64,000 nt of DNA from Streptosporangium lutulentum. GTDB lineage: Bacteria; Actinomycetota; Actinomycetes; Streptosporangiales; Streptosporangiaceae. Positions 7,051 through 14,839 of this stretch are shown here, piece by piece. A program made the position numbers and the translations under genes. The notes under the pieces were generated by a model. The model made no database searches, had not been told where the DNA came from, and worked only from the letters and a program-made list of their open reading frames with translations. Location: the NCBI RefSeq assembly GCF_030811455.1, contig NZ_JAUSQU010000001.1, forward strand, positions 434,001 to 498,000, read 5' to 3'. The first letter of the stretch is position 1. Every line of letters starts with the position of its first letter.

Positions 7051-7824
7051 TTACGTCTCGTCCGCGGGGTTCAGGTGCTCCTCCAACCGCTCAAGCCGTC
7101 GCAGGATGGGCCGCAGTTCCTCGCGGACGGCCGCCGAAAGGGCGCTCGCCGCGTCCGGGGGAGGCGGTGGCGTCGCGGAGGCCTGGGTCTGGGCCCGCAG
7201 GTGCACGTAGCCCGCGAGGGCGGCTGAGACCGCGCGGCGGGTCAGCCGCTGCTCGGCGCCCAGCCCCCGGAGGATCTGGCCCGCCGCCCCGTCGGGTTCG
7301 GCGATCAGACCGAGGAGCAGGTGCTCGCAACCGATGTAGTTGTGGCCCAGGGCGGTCGCGTCGGTGACGGTCATCTCCAGGGCCGCGGCGGCGGACGCGC
7401 TGAAGGTGAGCTCGTCGTCGCCGTCGGCGGGGACCTCGGGGGTTTCGACGCTCAGACGGTCCAGTCGGTGCCGCACCTCCGCGCGCTCGATCTCCAGAAC
7501 GCCGAGGACCTGGAGGGCCAGGTTGCCCCCCTCGGCCAGCAGGCCGCCCAGCAGGTGCTCGGTGCCGACCTCGGCCGCCCCCAGGGCCCGCGCCTGCTCC
7601 ACCGACAGCTTGATCACGGTACGGGCCCGCGGGGTGAAGTGCGGGAACCGTGCGGTCAGGTCGTCGAGGTCGAGGTCGGGGGCGCTCAGCGCCGTCTCGC
7701 GGATGGCGGTGACCCGCCGTACGGCCTGCTCCAGAGCGCGCTGACAGATGGCCGAGACCGGCACCCCCGCCGTCTTCACCGCCTCTGCCAGCTCGTCGGG
7801 CAGGTAGACGTTGATCTTCGGCAC
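7051..7824 (-). CDS. Ribbon-helix-helix protein with two Clp-N repeats
   Basis: This 257-residue protein starts at ATG 7824. Residues 1-35 (MPKINVYLPDELAEAVKTAG) look like a ribbon-helix-helix DNA-binding domain. Two Clp N-terminal repeats follow: the first around residues 60-120 (FTPRARTVIKLSVEQARALG, VGTEHLLGGLLAEGG), the second around 140-205 (ASAAAALEMTVTDATALGHN, IGCEHLLLGLIAEPDG). There is no AAA+ ATPase, so it is not a ClpC chaperone. In Clp proteins this domain binds adaptors or substrates. The C-terminus has a Pro-rich stretch and a short helix. A 50-bp palindrome covers the promoter, suggesting autoregulation. The fusion suggests a transcription factor that senses proteins or peptides through its Clp-N domain, which is inference. 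Confidence 0.75.
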   Translation of the reverse strand: MPKINVYLPDELAEAVKTAGVPVSAICQRALEQAVRRVTAIRETALSAPDLDLDDLTARFPHFTPRARTVIKLSVEQARALGAAEVGTEHLLGGLLAEGGNLALQVLGVLEIERAEVRHRLDRLSVETPEVPADGDDELTFSASAAAALEMTVTDATALGHNYIGCEHLLLGLIAEPDGAAGQILRGLGAEQRLTRRAVSAALAGYVHLRAQTQASATPPPPPDAASALSAAVREELRPILRRLERLEEHLNPADET

Positions 7825-7831
7825 TGTGTCT

Positions 7832-7881
7832 CCCCTTGGGGGTTAGTGAAGGGTTATAACCCATTCATAACCCCTAAGGGG
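7832..7881. promoter_or_regulatory. 50-bp near-perfect palindrome, likely RHH operator
   Basis: The half-sites 7832-7856 and 7857-7881 match at 20 of 25 positions. Inside are four alternating copies of GGGTTA/TAACCC centred on GGGTTATAACCC. It starts 8 bases upstream of the RHH-ClpN start codon. Ribbon-helix-helix proteins typically bind such arrays as pairs of dimers and autoregulate. The rest of the gap 7825-8141 holds nothing recognisable. Confidence 0.6.
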
Positions 7882-8141
7882 GGCGGGTGTCCAGTGTTCT
7901 GCGCGGGCAACCCGCCGGGGTTCCGGAGCCGTCGTGGGCCGTCGCCGCCGGATTCGCGGACGAACCGTGCGAAGCGCGGCGTTCCGCGCCGGGCGTCCCG
8001 GTCCGGAGGCCGTCCGGGTGGGCGCGCCCAGGCCGGAAGCCCCTCGGTGACCTCATCCGGGCACGCGGAGAGCTCCGTGGCCGTCCGTGTCTGCTTGCCC
8101 GCACCGGGGAGTGAGATCCGCCGGCAGGGGCGGGGACGAGG

Positions 8142-9227
8142 TCAGTACGTCGAGACCGTGAGGAACCGGGCGACCTTCGGGGTGGGGGCGGCGCCCCTGA
8201 TGGAGAGCCAGGCCAGCTTGTTGCGGCTGGTGAAGGCGATGAGCCTGCGGGCGTTGACCGGAGTGAGGTCGTGGGAACTGCTCAGGACGGGCGTGAGGGC
8301 GATCCTGCTCCAGGCGACGGGTTCGCCGAGGGACTCCGCGATCTGAGGGTGCGCGGCGCGGACGGCCGAGGCGACGGGGCGCAGGCTCCCTCGGGTGAGC
8401 CCGGGTCCCGGGGCGGGGCCGACGGTGGCCAGGAGGTTCACGGCGGTGATCTCGGCGCCGGCCTCGCGGGTGGATCGGAGCATGGTCTGGTCGCTCGGGG
8501 CCAGGCCCGCTCCCGTGACCGGGAGGGTGAAGCTCACGATGAGGGAACGGCCCCCGGCCTCGGCCTCGCGCTGCAGGGCCGCGATCGCCCTGGCGCGGCG
8601 CAGGACGGTCTCGGCGTCGGCGGGGTCCTGGACCTCGAAGTCGATGTAGGTGGCGTCGAAGGTGTCGATCGCCTGCCGGTAGGCGGCGACGAGGCGGTCG
8701 AGGTCGGTGCAGGCGGCGGCCAGCTCGCGCCCGACGGGACCGCCGAAGGCGAGACCGGCGTCGCCGCCGGCCGCGCGCAGGCGGCTCAGGCGGTCGGCGA
8801 CGAGGCCGCCGTCCCGCTCCTTCCCGCCGCCCCACGTGGGGACGCATTCCCTGCGCCCGGTGGTGAGGTGACCGAGGGTGAACCAGTGCACGCGGTCCTT
8901 GCCGGTGGCCTCGGGCAGATTGAAGAGCGGGTCGCGGACCGTGTCGACGAACGTCACGAAGCCCGACGGCCGGCCGGTGGAGGAGACGACGCTCCGTGCG
9001 GGCGACGGTCCGGCGGTGGATCGGGTGGCCAGCCCGGAAGCCGTCACCCCGGCCCGTGCGTCCAGGCCGGGCACGGCCCGGTCGTCGCCGGCCTCGGCGG
9101 GCAGGAGCCAGATCGCGACGCCGGTCGTCAGGGCGAGCGCCGCCGAGGCGAGCGCGACAAGGGAGCGGGGCGGAGTGCCCGGCTCCCGGGCCTGGCGGGC
9201 GGCGGGGCGATCTGTCGCCACCGGCAT
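8142..9227 (-). CDS. Membrane-anchored or secreted GH18 (chitinase-like) domain protein
   Basis: The 361-residue product starts at ATG 9227 (MPVATDRP) behind GGTGG; a longer frame to 9323 exists but lacks family support. A hydrophobic segment near residues 25-42 (LVALASAALALTTGVAIWLL) is a signal or anchor. The remainder resembles actinobacterial chitinase-like TIM barrels: FVTFVDTVRDPLFNLPEATG at the first strand, LAFGGPVGRELAAACTDLD, and DATYIDFEVQDPAD at the place of the GH18 DxxDxDxE motif. The catalytic Glu and preceding Asp (DFE) are kept while the outer acidic residues are altered. Activity on chitin is therefore uncertain. Transcribed away from its upstream neighbour. Confidence 0.65.
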   Translation of the reverse strand: MPVATDRPAARQAREPGTPPRSLVALASAALALTTGVAIWLLPAEAGDDRAVPGLDARAGVTASGLATRSTAGPSPARSVVSSTGRPSGFVTFVDTVRDPLFNLPEATGKDRVHWFTLGHLTTGRRECVPTWGGGKERDGGLVADRLSRLRAAGGDAGLAFGGPVGRELAAACTDLDRLVAAYRQAIDTFDATYIDFEVQDPADAETVLRRARAIAALQREAEAGGRSLIVSFTLPVTGAGLAPSDQTMLRSTREAGAEITAVNLLATVGPAPGPGLTRGSLRPVASAVRAAHPQIAESLGEPVAWSRIALTPVLSSSHDLTPVNARRLIAFTSRNKLAWLSIRGAAPTPKVARFLTVSTY

Positions 9228-9373
9228 GTGATCCACCTTCTTGACGGCATGCTGATCGCTGTCGGTGCTCGATCGACTACTGGTTGCGGTGAAAGCACGA
9301 ACGCTAGCAAGCCTTCTCGCCACGGCGTGGGCTTTCTGCGGATGCCGTCCGGAGTGCCCGGATAATGGTGACT

Positions 9374-10297
9374 ATGAAGTTGAGGATCTTCACTGAACCA
9401 CAGCAGGGCGCCACCTACGACGAGCTGCTGACGGTCGCACAGACCACGGAGCGGCTGGGGTTCGACGCCTTTTTCCGTTCTGACCACTACATGCGATTCG
9501 GCTCCGGCGACCCCGGTACCGGCCCCACCGACGCCTGGATGACCCTGGCGGGCCTGGCCAGGGAGACCTCCAGGATCAGGCTTGGCACCCTGGTCAGCGC
9601 GGCCACCTTCCGGTTGCCCGGCCCGCTGGCGATCAGTGTGGCCCAGGTGGACCAGATGAGCGGGGGCCGGGTCGAGCTCGGCCTCGGCACCGGCTGGTTC
9701 GACACCGAGCACAACGCCTACGGGATCCCGTTCCCGCCGCTCGGAGAGCGGTTCGGCCGGTTCGAGGAGCAACTCGAGATCATCACCGGCCTCTGGACCA
9801 CTCCCGTGGGCGAGAGGTTCTCGTTCGAGGGCGCCCACTACCGGCTGGCCGACTCGCCCGCGCTGCCCAAGCCCGCGCAGAGCCCCAAGCCGCCGATCAT
9901 CATCGGTGGGTCCGGTCCCAGCCGGACCCCGCGTCTGGCCGCGCGGTTCGCCGATGAGTACAACCTGCCGTTCCACGGCCTGGAGGACACCGCGGTCGGC
10001 TTCGACCGGGTCCGGCGGGCGTGCGAGGAGGAGGGGCGTGAGCCGATCCTGTTCTCCACCGCCCAGACCGTCTGCGTCGGCCGCGACGACGCGGAACTCG
10101 CGCGTCGCGCGGAGGCCATCGGGCAGGGGCTCGACGGGTTGCGCGCGCGCGGGCTGGCGGGGACCCCCGCCGAGGTGGTCGAGAAGATCGGCGAGTTCGC
10201 GAAGCTGGGCGCCGAGCGAATCTACCTGCAGGTGATGGACATGTCTGATCTGGACCACCTGGAGCTCATCGCCGCCGAGGTCCTGCCCCACGTGTAG
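9374..10297 (+). CDS. F420-dependent LLM-class oxidoreductase
   Basis: This 307-residue luciferase-like monooxygenase-fold protein starts MKLRIFTEPQQG (ATG 9374; an in-frame ATG at 9365 adds three residues). Typical features are FDAFFRSDHY near residue 36, RIRLGTLVSAATFRLPGPLA, GRVELGLGTGWFDTEH and the later IIIGGSGPSRTPRLAARFAD. These fit the actinobacterial subfamily of coenzyme F420-dependent oxidoreductases (TIGR03560-like). The substrate is not evident. The gene is monocistronic with no partner nearby. Confidence 0.85.
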   Translation: MKLRIFTEPQQGATYDELLTVAQTTERLGFDAFFRSDHYMRFGSGDPGTGPTDAWMTLAGLARETSRIRLGTLVSAATFRLPGPLAISVAQVDQMSGGRVELGLGTGWFDTEHNAYGIPFPPLGERFGRFEEQLEIITGLWTTPVGERFSFEGAHYRLADSPALPKPAQSPKPPIIIGGSGPSRTPRLAARFADEYNLPFHGLEDTAVGFDRVRRACEEEGREPILFSTAQTVCVGRDDAELARRAEAIGQGLDGLRARGLAGTPAEVVEKIGEFAKLGAERIYLQVMDMSDLDHLELIAAEVLPHV

Positions 10298-10465
10298 ACC
10301 GTGCGGAGGTGGATCCGCCTCTCGGCCTCGGGGGAAGAAGAGCCGGGGAGCGGATCCGCCGTCGGCGGGACGTGGCGGTCCGGACGGGGATCCCGCCGTT
10401 CACGCATGAGCCGGGCTCGTTTAAACGATGGCCTGACTTGTCGGACTTAAGGCACACTGAGCCGG

Positions 10466-12163
10466 GTGTTGCTAACGATCTCCACGACCGTACGGCCCGC
10501 GACCGACCTCGGATTCCTGCTGCACAAGCATCCTGACCGGGTCCAGGAGTTCGGGCAGTCGTACGGCACGGCCCGCGTCTTCTACCCGGAGGCGGACGAG
10601 GAACGCTGCACGGCGGCGTTGATGCTCGACGTCGACCCGGTCCGGCTGGTGCGCTCCCGCGGCCGGTCCACGCCCGACTACTCCATGGGCCAGTACGTCA
10701 ACGACCGGCCCTACGCCGCGTCGTCACTGCTGGCCGTGGCGCTGGGGGACGTGTTCCGCACGGCACGCACCGGACGCTGCGACAGCCGTCCGGAGCTGGC
10801 AGCCGGGCCGATCCCGCTGGAGGTCGCGCTGCCTGTGCTGCCCTGCCGGGGCGGTCCCAGGCTGGCTCGCCGGTTGTTCGAACCGCTGGGCTGGGAGGTC
10901 GAGGCGCGGGCCGTACCGCTGGACGAGGGGTTCCCCGAGTGGGGCGACTCCCGCTACGTGGGGCTGGCGCTGCGGGGTGAGGTGCGCCTGGCCGACGCGC
11001 TCAACCAGCTCTATGTGCTGCTCCCGGTGCTCGACGACTCCAAGCACTACTGGATCGCCTCCGACGAGGTGGACAAGCTGATCCGGGCAGGTGAGTCCTG
11101 GCTGGCCGCCCACCCGGAGAGGGGCCTGATCACCCGTCGCTACCTCGGCCGCCGCGGGACGCTGACCCGTACGGCCTTCGCCCGGCTGGCCGAGCTCGGC
11201 GACGACGTGGAGGAGGACCTCGAACCTCCCGTCGAGGAGGAGCCCGCCGCCGAGACCTTCCCCGTCCCGCGGGGCGAGGAGCCCCCGGCCGCGGACGGCG
11301 AGACGGTGCCGGACGGTGAGACGGTGCCGGACGGCGAGACGGTGCCGGGCGGTGATGCCGGGCCGGACGGCGAGGTGACGCGGGGTGGTGAGGCGGAAGC
11401 CGGAGGAGCGGTGCGGAAGCGGCCCCTGAACACCCTGCGGCGTGAGGCCGTGGTCGGCGTGCTGGAGGAGCTGGGCGCGCACACGGTGATCGACCTGGGC
11501 TGTGGGTCGGGCCAGTTGGTGGGGGCGCTGCTGGGCAGGCCGCGCTTCACCAAGGTGGCCGGGACGGACGTGTCGGCGCAGGCGCTGGCGATCGCGGCCA
11601 GGCGACTGAAGCTCGACCGGATGCCGGACAGGCAGGTGGAGCGGCTGAAGCTGTTCCAGGGCGCGCTGACCTACACCGACGACCGGTTCGCCGGATACGA
11701 CGCCGCCGTGCTCATGGAGGTCGTCGAGCACGTCGACCCGTCCAGGCTGAGCGCGCTGGAGCGGGTGGTCTTCGGCGCGGCCCGGCCGAAGCATGTGATC
11801 GTCACGACGCCCAACGTCGAGCACAACGTGCGCTACGAGTTCCTGGAGGGCATGCGCCACTCCGATCACCGCTTCGAGTGGACCCGGGCCGAGTTCCGGG
11901 CATGGGCCGCGACGGTCTGCGGCGAGTACGGCTACCGCGTCGCCTTCCTGCCGGTCGGCGACGACGACCCCGAGGTGGGCCCGCCCACCCAGATGGCCGT
12001 GTTCGGCATCGCGGGCGCCGGGGGTGCCGGGGAGTCCGAGAAGGCCGGGGGCGCCGGGGAGGCCGTACGCGCTGAGAACGAGGTGGGCGCCGGAAGCGCC
12101 GTGAGCACGGGAAACATCGCAAACGCTGGAAACGCCGCGGTCGTGGGAGGTGGAGATGACTGA
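10466..12163 (+). CDS. hen1: Hen1, 3'-terminal RNA ribose 2'-O-methyltransferase
   Basis: This 565-residue protein starts at GTG 10466. The N-terminal domain (residues about 1-245, MLLTISTTVRPATDLGFLLH, DYSMGQYVNDRPYAASSLLA) is characteristic of bacterial Hen1 and is known to help activate Pnkp for ligation. An acidic linker contains three perfect-length DGETVP repeats. The methyltransferase domain follows (VIDLGCGSGQLVGALL near residue 340; EVVEHVDPSRL; MRHSDHRFEWTRAEF), including the Glu/His residues that bind the metal in Hen1. It methylates the 2'-OH at the 3' end of cleaved RNA before sealing, so that the repaired RNA resists re-cleavage. The C-terminal 50 residues are Gly/Ala-rich low complexity. 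Overlaps pnkp by 8 bases. Confidence 0.92.
   Translation: MLLTISTTVRPATDLGFLLHKHPDRVQEFGQSYGTARVFYPEADEERCTAALMLDVDPVRLVRSRGRSTPDYSMGQYVNDRPYAASSLLAVALGDVFRTARTGRCDSRPELAAGPIPLEVALPVLPCRGGPRLARRLFEPLGWEVEARAVPLDEGFPEWGDSRYVGLALRGEVRLADALNQLYVLLPVLDDSKHYWIASDEVDKLIRAGESWLAAHPERGLITRRYLGRRGTLTRTAFARLAELGDDVEEDLEPPVEEEPAAETFPVPRGEEPPAADGETVPDGETVPDGETVPGGDAGPDGEVTRGGEAEAGGAVRKRPLNTLRREAVVGVLEELGAHTVIDLGCGSGQLVGALLGRPRFTKVAGTDVSAQALAIAARRLKLDRMPDRQVERLKLFQGALTYTDDRFAGYDAAVLMEVVEHVDPSRLSALERVVFGAARPKHVIVTTPNVEHNVRYEFLEGMRHSDHRFEWTRAEFRAWAATVCGEYGYRVAFLPVGDDDPEVGPPTQMAVFGIAGAGGAGESEKAGGAGEAVRAENEVGAGSAVSTGNIANAGNAAVVGGGDD
11294..11347 (+). repeat. Three 18-bp tandem repeats in the hen1 linker
   Basis: Units at 11294-11311, 11312-11329 and 11330-11347 differ only at one third-codon position and encode DGETVP three times. 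They fall in the acidic linker between the two Hen1 domains, a place where length variation should be tolerated. Confidence 0.85.
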
Positions 12164-14729
12164 GATCAATGTGCCGGAGATGTCGCTGGTCGTGCTCGTG
12201 GGGGTGTCCGGGAGCGGGAAGTCGACCTTCGCCCGCAAGCACTTCACCCCCACGCAGGTGGTCTCCTCTGACTTCTGCCGCGGGCTGGTGTCCGACGACG
12301 AGAACGACCAGACCGCCACCTCCGACGCCTTCGACGTGCTCCACTACATCGTCGGCACCAGGCTCAAGCGGGGGCTGCTCACGGTCGTCGACGCCACCAA
12401 CGTCCAGTGGGAGGCGCGCAAGAGCCTGATCGACCTGGCCAAACAGCACAACGTGCTGGTCGACGCGATCGTCGTGGACGTGCCCGAGGAGGTGGCGATC
12501 GCGCGCAACGAGGTCAGGCCCGACCGGAACTTCGGCCCCCAGGTGATCCGGCGGCAGCGCAAGGACCTGCGGCGGTCCATGGCCAAGATCTCCCGGGACG
12601 GGTTCCGCCGGGTCCACGTGCTGCGCGGGACCGAGGAGATCGAGGCCGCCGTCGTCGTCACGGAGAAGTCGTGGACCGACAGGCGTGAGCTGACCGGGCC
12701 GTTCGACATCATCGGCGACGTGCACGGCTGCCGCTCCGAGCTGGAGACGCTGCTGCGCACCCTGGGATGGCGGATCGCCCCCGGCGGTACGGGCGCCACC
12801 CACCCGGAGGGCAGGACGGCGGTGTTCGTCGGCGACCTCGTGGACCGGGGACCGGACTCTCCGGGCGTGCTCCGGCTGGTCATGGGCATGGTCGCGGCCG
12901 GAACCGCACTGTGCGTGTCGGGCAACCACGAGCAGAAGCTGGCCCGCGCCCTCAACGGCCGCAAGGTCAAGGTCGCCCACGGCCTGCAGGAGTCGCTGGA
13001 CCAGCTCGCCGCCGAGCCGGAGGAGTTCCGGCGGGCCGCGCTGGCCTTCATGGACGGTCTGATCAGCCACTACCGTCTCGACGGCGGCAGGCTCGTCGTC
13101 GCGCACGCGGGCCTGAAGGAGGCCTACCACGGCCGTGCCTCGGGCCGGGTGCGCTCCTTCGCGCTGTACGGCGACACCACCGGCGAGACCGACGAGTACG
13201 GCCTGCCGGTGCGCTACCCCTGGGCGAGGGAGTACCGGGGACGGGCCATGGTCGTCTACGGCCACACCCCTGTCCCCGAGACCGAGTGGATCAACAACAC
13301 GATCTGCCTGGACACCGGGGTGGTCTTCGGAGGGAAGCTGACCGCGCTGCGTTACCCGGACAAGGAGATCGTCTCGGTGCCCGCGGAAAAGGTCTGGTAC
13401 GAGTCGGCCAAGCCGTTCGCGGCCCCCGGCCACCGTGACCCGGGCATGCTCTCCATCGAGGACGTGCGGGGGACCAGGCACATCGAGGTACGCCACGGCG
13501 GCGGGCACATCAAGATCCGGGAGGAGAACTCGGCCGCCGCGCTTGAGATCATGAGCCGGTTCGCCGTCGATCCGCGCTGGCTGGTCTACCTGCCGCCGAC
13601 GATGGCGCCGCCGGAGACCTCCAGGCTCGACGGCTACCTGGAGCACCCGGCCGAGGCGTTCGCCGAGTTCGCGGCGGCCGGAGTGGCCCGGGTCGTGTGC
13701 GAGGAGAAGCACATGGGCTCGCGGGCGGTGGCCGTACTGGCCAGGAGCCCGGAGGCGGCGGCCGCGCGGTTCGGGATCACGGACGGGAGCGCGGGGACGG
13801 TCTACACCAGGACCGGCAGGTCGTTCTTCGCCGACACCGCCGAACTCGTGGAGCGGCTCAGGCGGGCGTGCACGCCGCTCATGGACGAGCTGGGATCGGA
13901 CTGGATCGCCCTCGACTGCGAGCTGCTGCCCTGGTCGGCCAAGGCCGAGGGGCTGATCCGCGACCAGTACGCGTCGGTGGGCGCCGCCGCCCGTACGGCG
14001 CTGCCGGAGGCGATCACCGTGCTGGAAGCGGCGGCTGGGCGCGGGTTGGATGTGAGCTCTTTGCTGGACCGCACCCGCCGCCGCTCCACCAACGCTGCCC
14101 TCTTTAGAGACGCATATGCCCGTTACTGCTGGCCTGTCTCAGGTTTGGACGGTCTGCGTCTGGCACCGTTCCAGATCCTCGCCTGCGAGGGCCGGGCGAC
14201 CGCGGTGCTGGAGCCGCACTCCTGGCACCTGGAGATGCTGTCCCGGCTCGACGATCCGCTGATCGCGCCCACCCGGCACCGGTTCGTGGATCTGAGCTCG
14301 GAGGAGTCCAGGGACGCGGCGACCGCCTGGTGGTCGGAACTGACCGCCGAGGGCGGGGAGGGCATGGTGGTCAAGCCGCTGGGGCCGCCGGACGGCCCGG
14401 TGGCGGACCCGGCGGCGGGCGGAGCCGGCGCGGCCACGGAGGTGACCGGGGGCGCGGGCACGCCAGGAGGACGGAGCCGGGTGCAACCGGGGATCAAGGT
14501 GCGCGGGCGGGAGTATCTGCGGATCATCTACGGCCCCGACTACACCGAGAGCCTGGAGGTCCTGCGCCACCGGTTCCTGGGCCGCAAACGCTCGCTCGCC
14601 CTGCGCGAGCACGCGCTCGGGCTGGAGGCGCTGTCCCGGCTGGCCGAGGGGGAACCGCTGTGGAGGGTCCATGAGGCGGTCTTCGCGGTTCTGGCCCTGG
14701 AATCCGAACCGGTGGATCCTCGTCTTTGA
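12156..14729 (+). CDS. pnkp: Pnkp, polynucleotide kinase-phosphatase-ligase
   Basis: This 857-residue three-domain RNA repair enzyme starts at ATG 12156, correctly spaced from GGGAGG; an in-frame GTG at 12150 is less likely. The 5'-kinase has the P-loop GVSGSGKST at residues 16-24. The 2',3'-phosphatase is a calcineurin-type metallophosphoesterase with GDVHG near 187, VGDLVDRGPDS and SGNHEQ. The C-terminal nucleotidyltransferase has the ligase motif KHMG with lysine 518, EGMVVKP ending at Lys740 and IKVRG with Lys781. The about 40-residue spacing between the last two motifs is filled with a Gly/Ala-rich insertion and is longer than I would expect. With Hen1 it forms the known bacterial RNA repair system for ribotoxin-cut RNAs. 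Translational coupling to hen1 is likely. Confidence 0.93.
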   Translation: MTEINVPEMSLVVLVGVSGSGKSTFARKHFTPTQVVSSDFCRGLVSDDENDQTATSDAFDVLHYIVGTRLKRGLLTVVDATNVQWEARKSLIDLAKQHNVLVDAIVVDVPEEVAIARNEVRPDRNFGPQVIRRQRKDLRRSMAKISRDGFRRVHVLRGTEEIEAAVVVTEKSWTDRRELTGPFDIIGDVHGCRSELETLLRTLGWRIAPGGTGATHPEGRTAVFVGDLVDRGPDSPGVLRLVMGMVAAGTALCVSGNHEQKLARALNGRKVKVAHGLQESLDQLAAEPEEFRRAALAFMDGLISHYRLDGGRLVVAHAGLKEAYHGRASGRVRSFALYGDTTGETDEYGLPVRYPWAREYRGRAMVVYGHTPVPETEWINNTICLDTGVVFGGKLTALRYPDKEIVSVPAEKVWYESAKPFAAPGHRDPGMLSIEDVRGTRHIEVRHGGGHIKIREENSAAALEIMSRFAVDPRWLVYLPPTMAPPETSRLDGYLEHPAEAFAEFAAAGVARVVCEEKHMGSRAVAVLARSPEAAAARFGITDGSAGTVYTRTGRSFFADTAELVERLRRACTPLMDELGSDWIALDCELLPWSAKAEGLIRDQYASVGAAARTALPEAITVLEAAAGRGLDVSSLLDRTRRRSTNAALFRDAYARYCWPVSGLDGLRLAPFQILACEGRATAVLEPHSWHLEMLSRLDDPLIAPTRHRFVDLSSEESRDAATAWWSELTAEGGEGMVVKPLGPPDGPVADPAAGGAGAATEVTGGAGTPGGRSRVQPGIKVRGREYLRIIYGPDYTESLEVLRHRFLGRKRSLALREHALGLEALSRLAEGEPLWRVHEAVFAVLALESEPVDPRL

Positions 14730-14780
14730 TTTTTGGACAAAGGCAGGTGAAGCAGGAAGACATATTCCTGATCGCGACGA

Positions 14781-14839
14781 CGGCATTCCTCTCCCCGGTC
14801 TTTAGGCTTTTAAGAGCCGACCACCGGGGAGGAACGCCG
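14781..14839 (+). promoter_or_regulatory. Hairpin that buries the ribosome binding site of the aeRF1-type gene
   Basis: The segment 14781-14799 is complementary to 14823-14839 apart from a 2-base bulge and one mismatch. The 3' arm contains the GGGGAGG ribosome binding site (14826-14832) and ends on the first base of the GTG start. The loop contains a further small stem (GGCTTTTAAGAGCC). The structure would block translation unless opened by an upstream event. The controlling signal is unknown. Confidence 0.55.

Noticed and set aside
12407-13438. Long overlapping frames inside pnkp (for example 12767-13438)
   Set aside because: They are shadows of the pnkp coding region with high Arg/Pro/Gly content and no recognisable domains.
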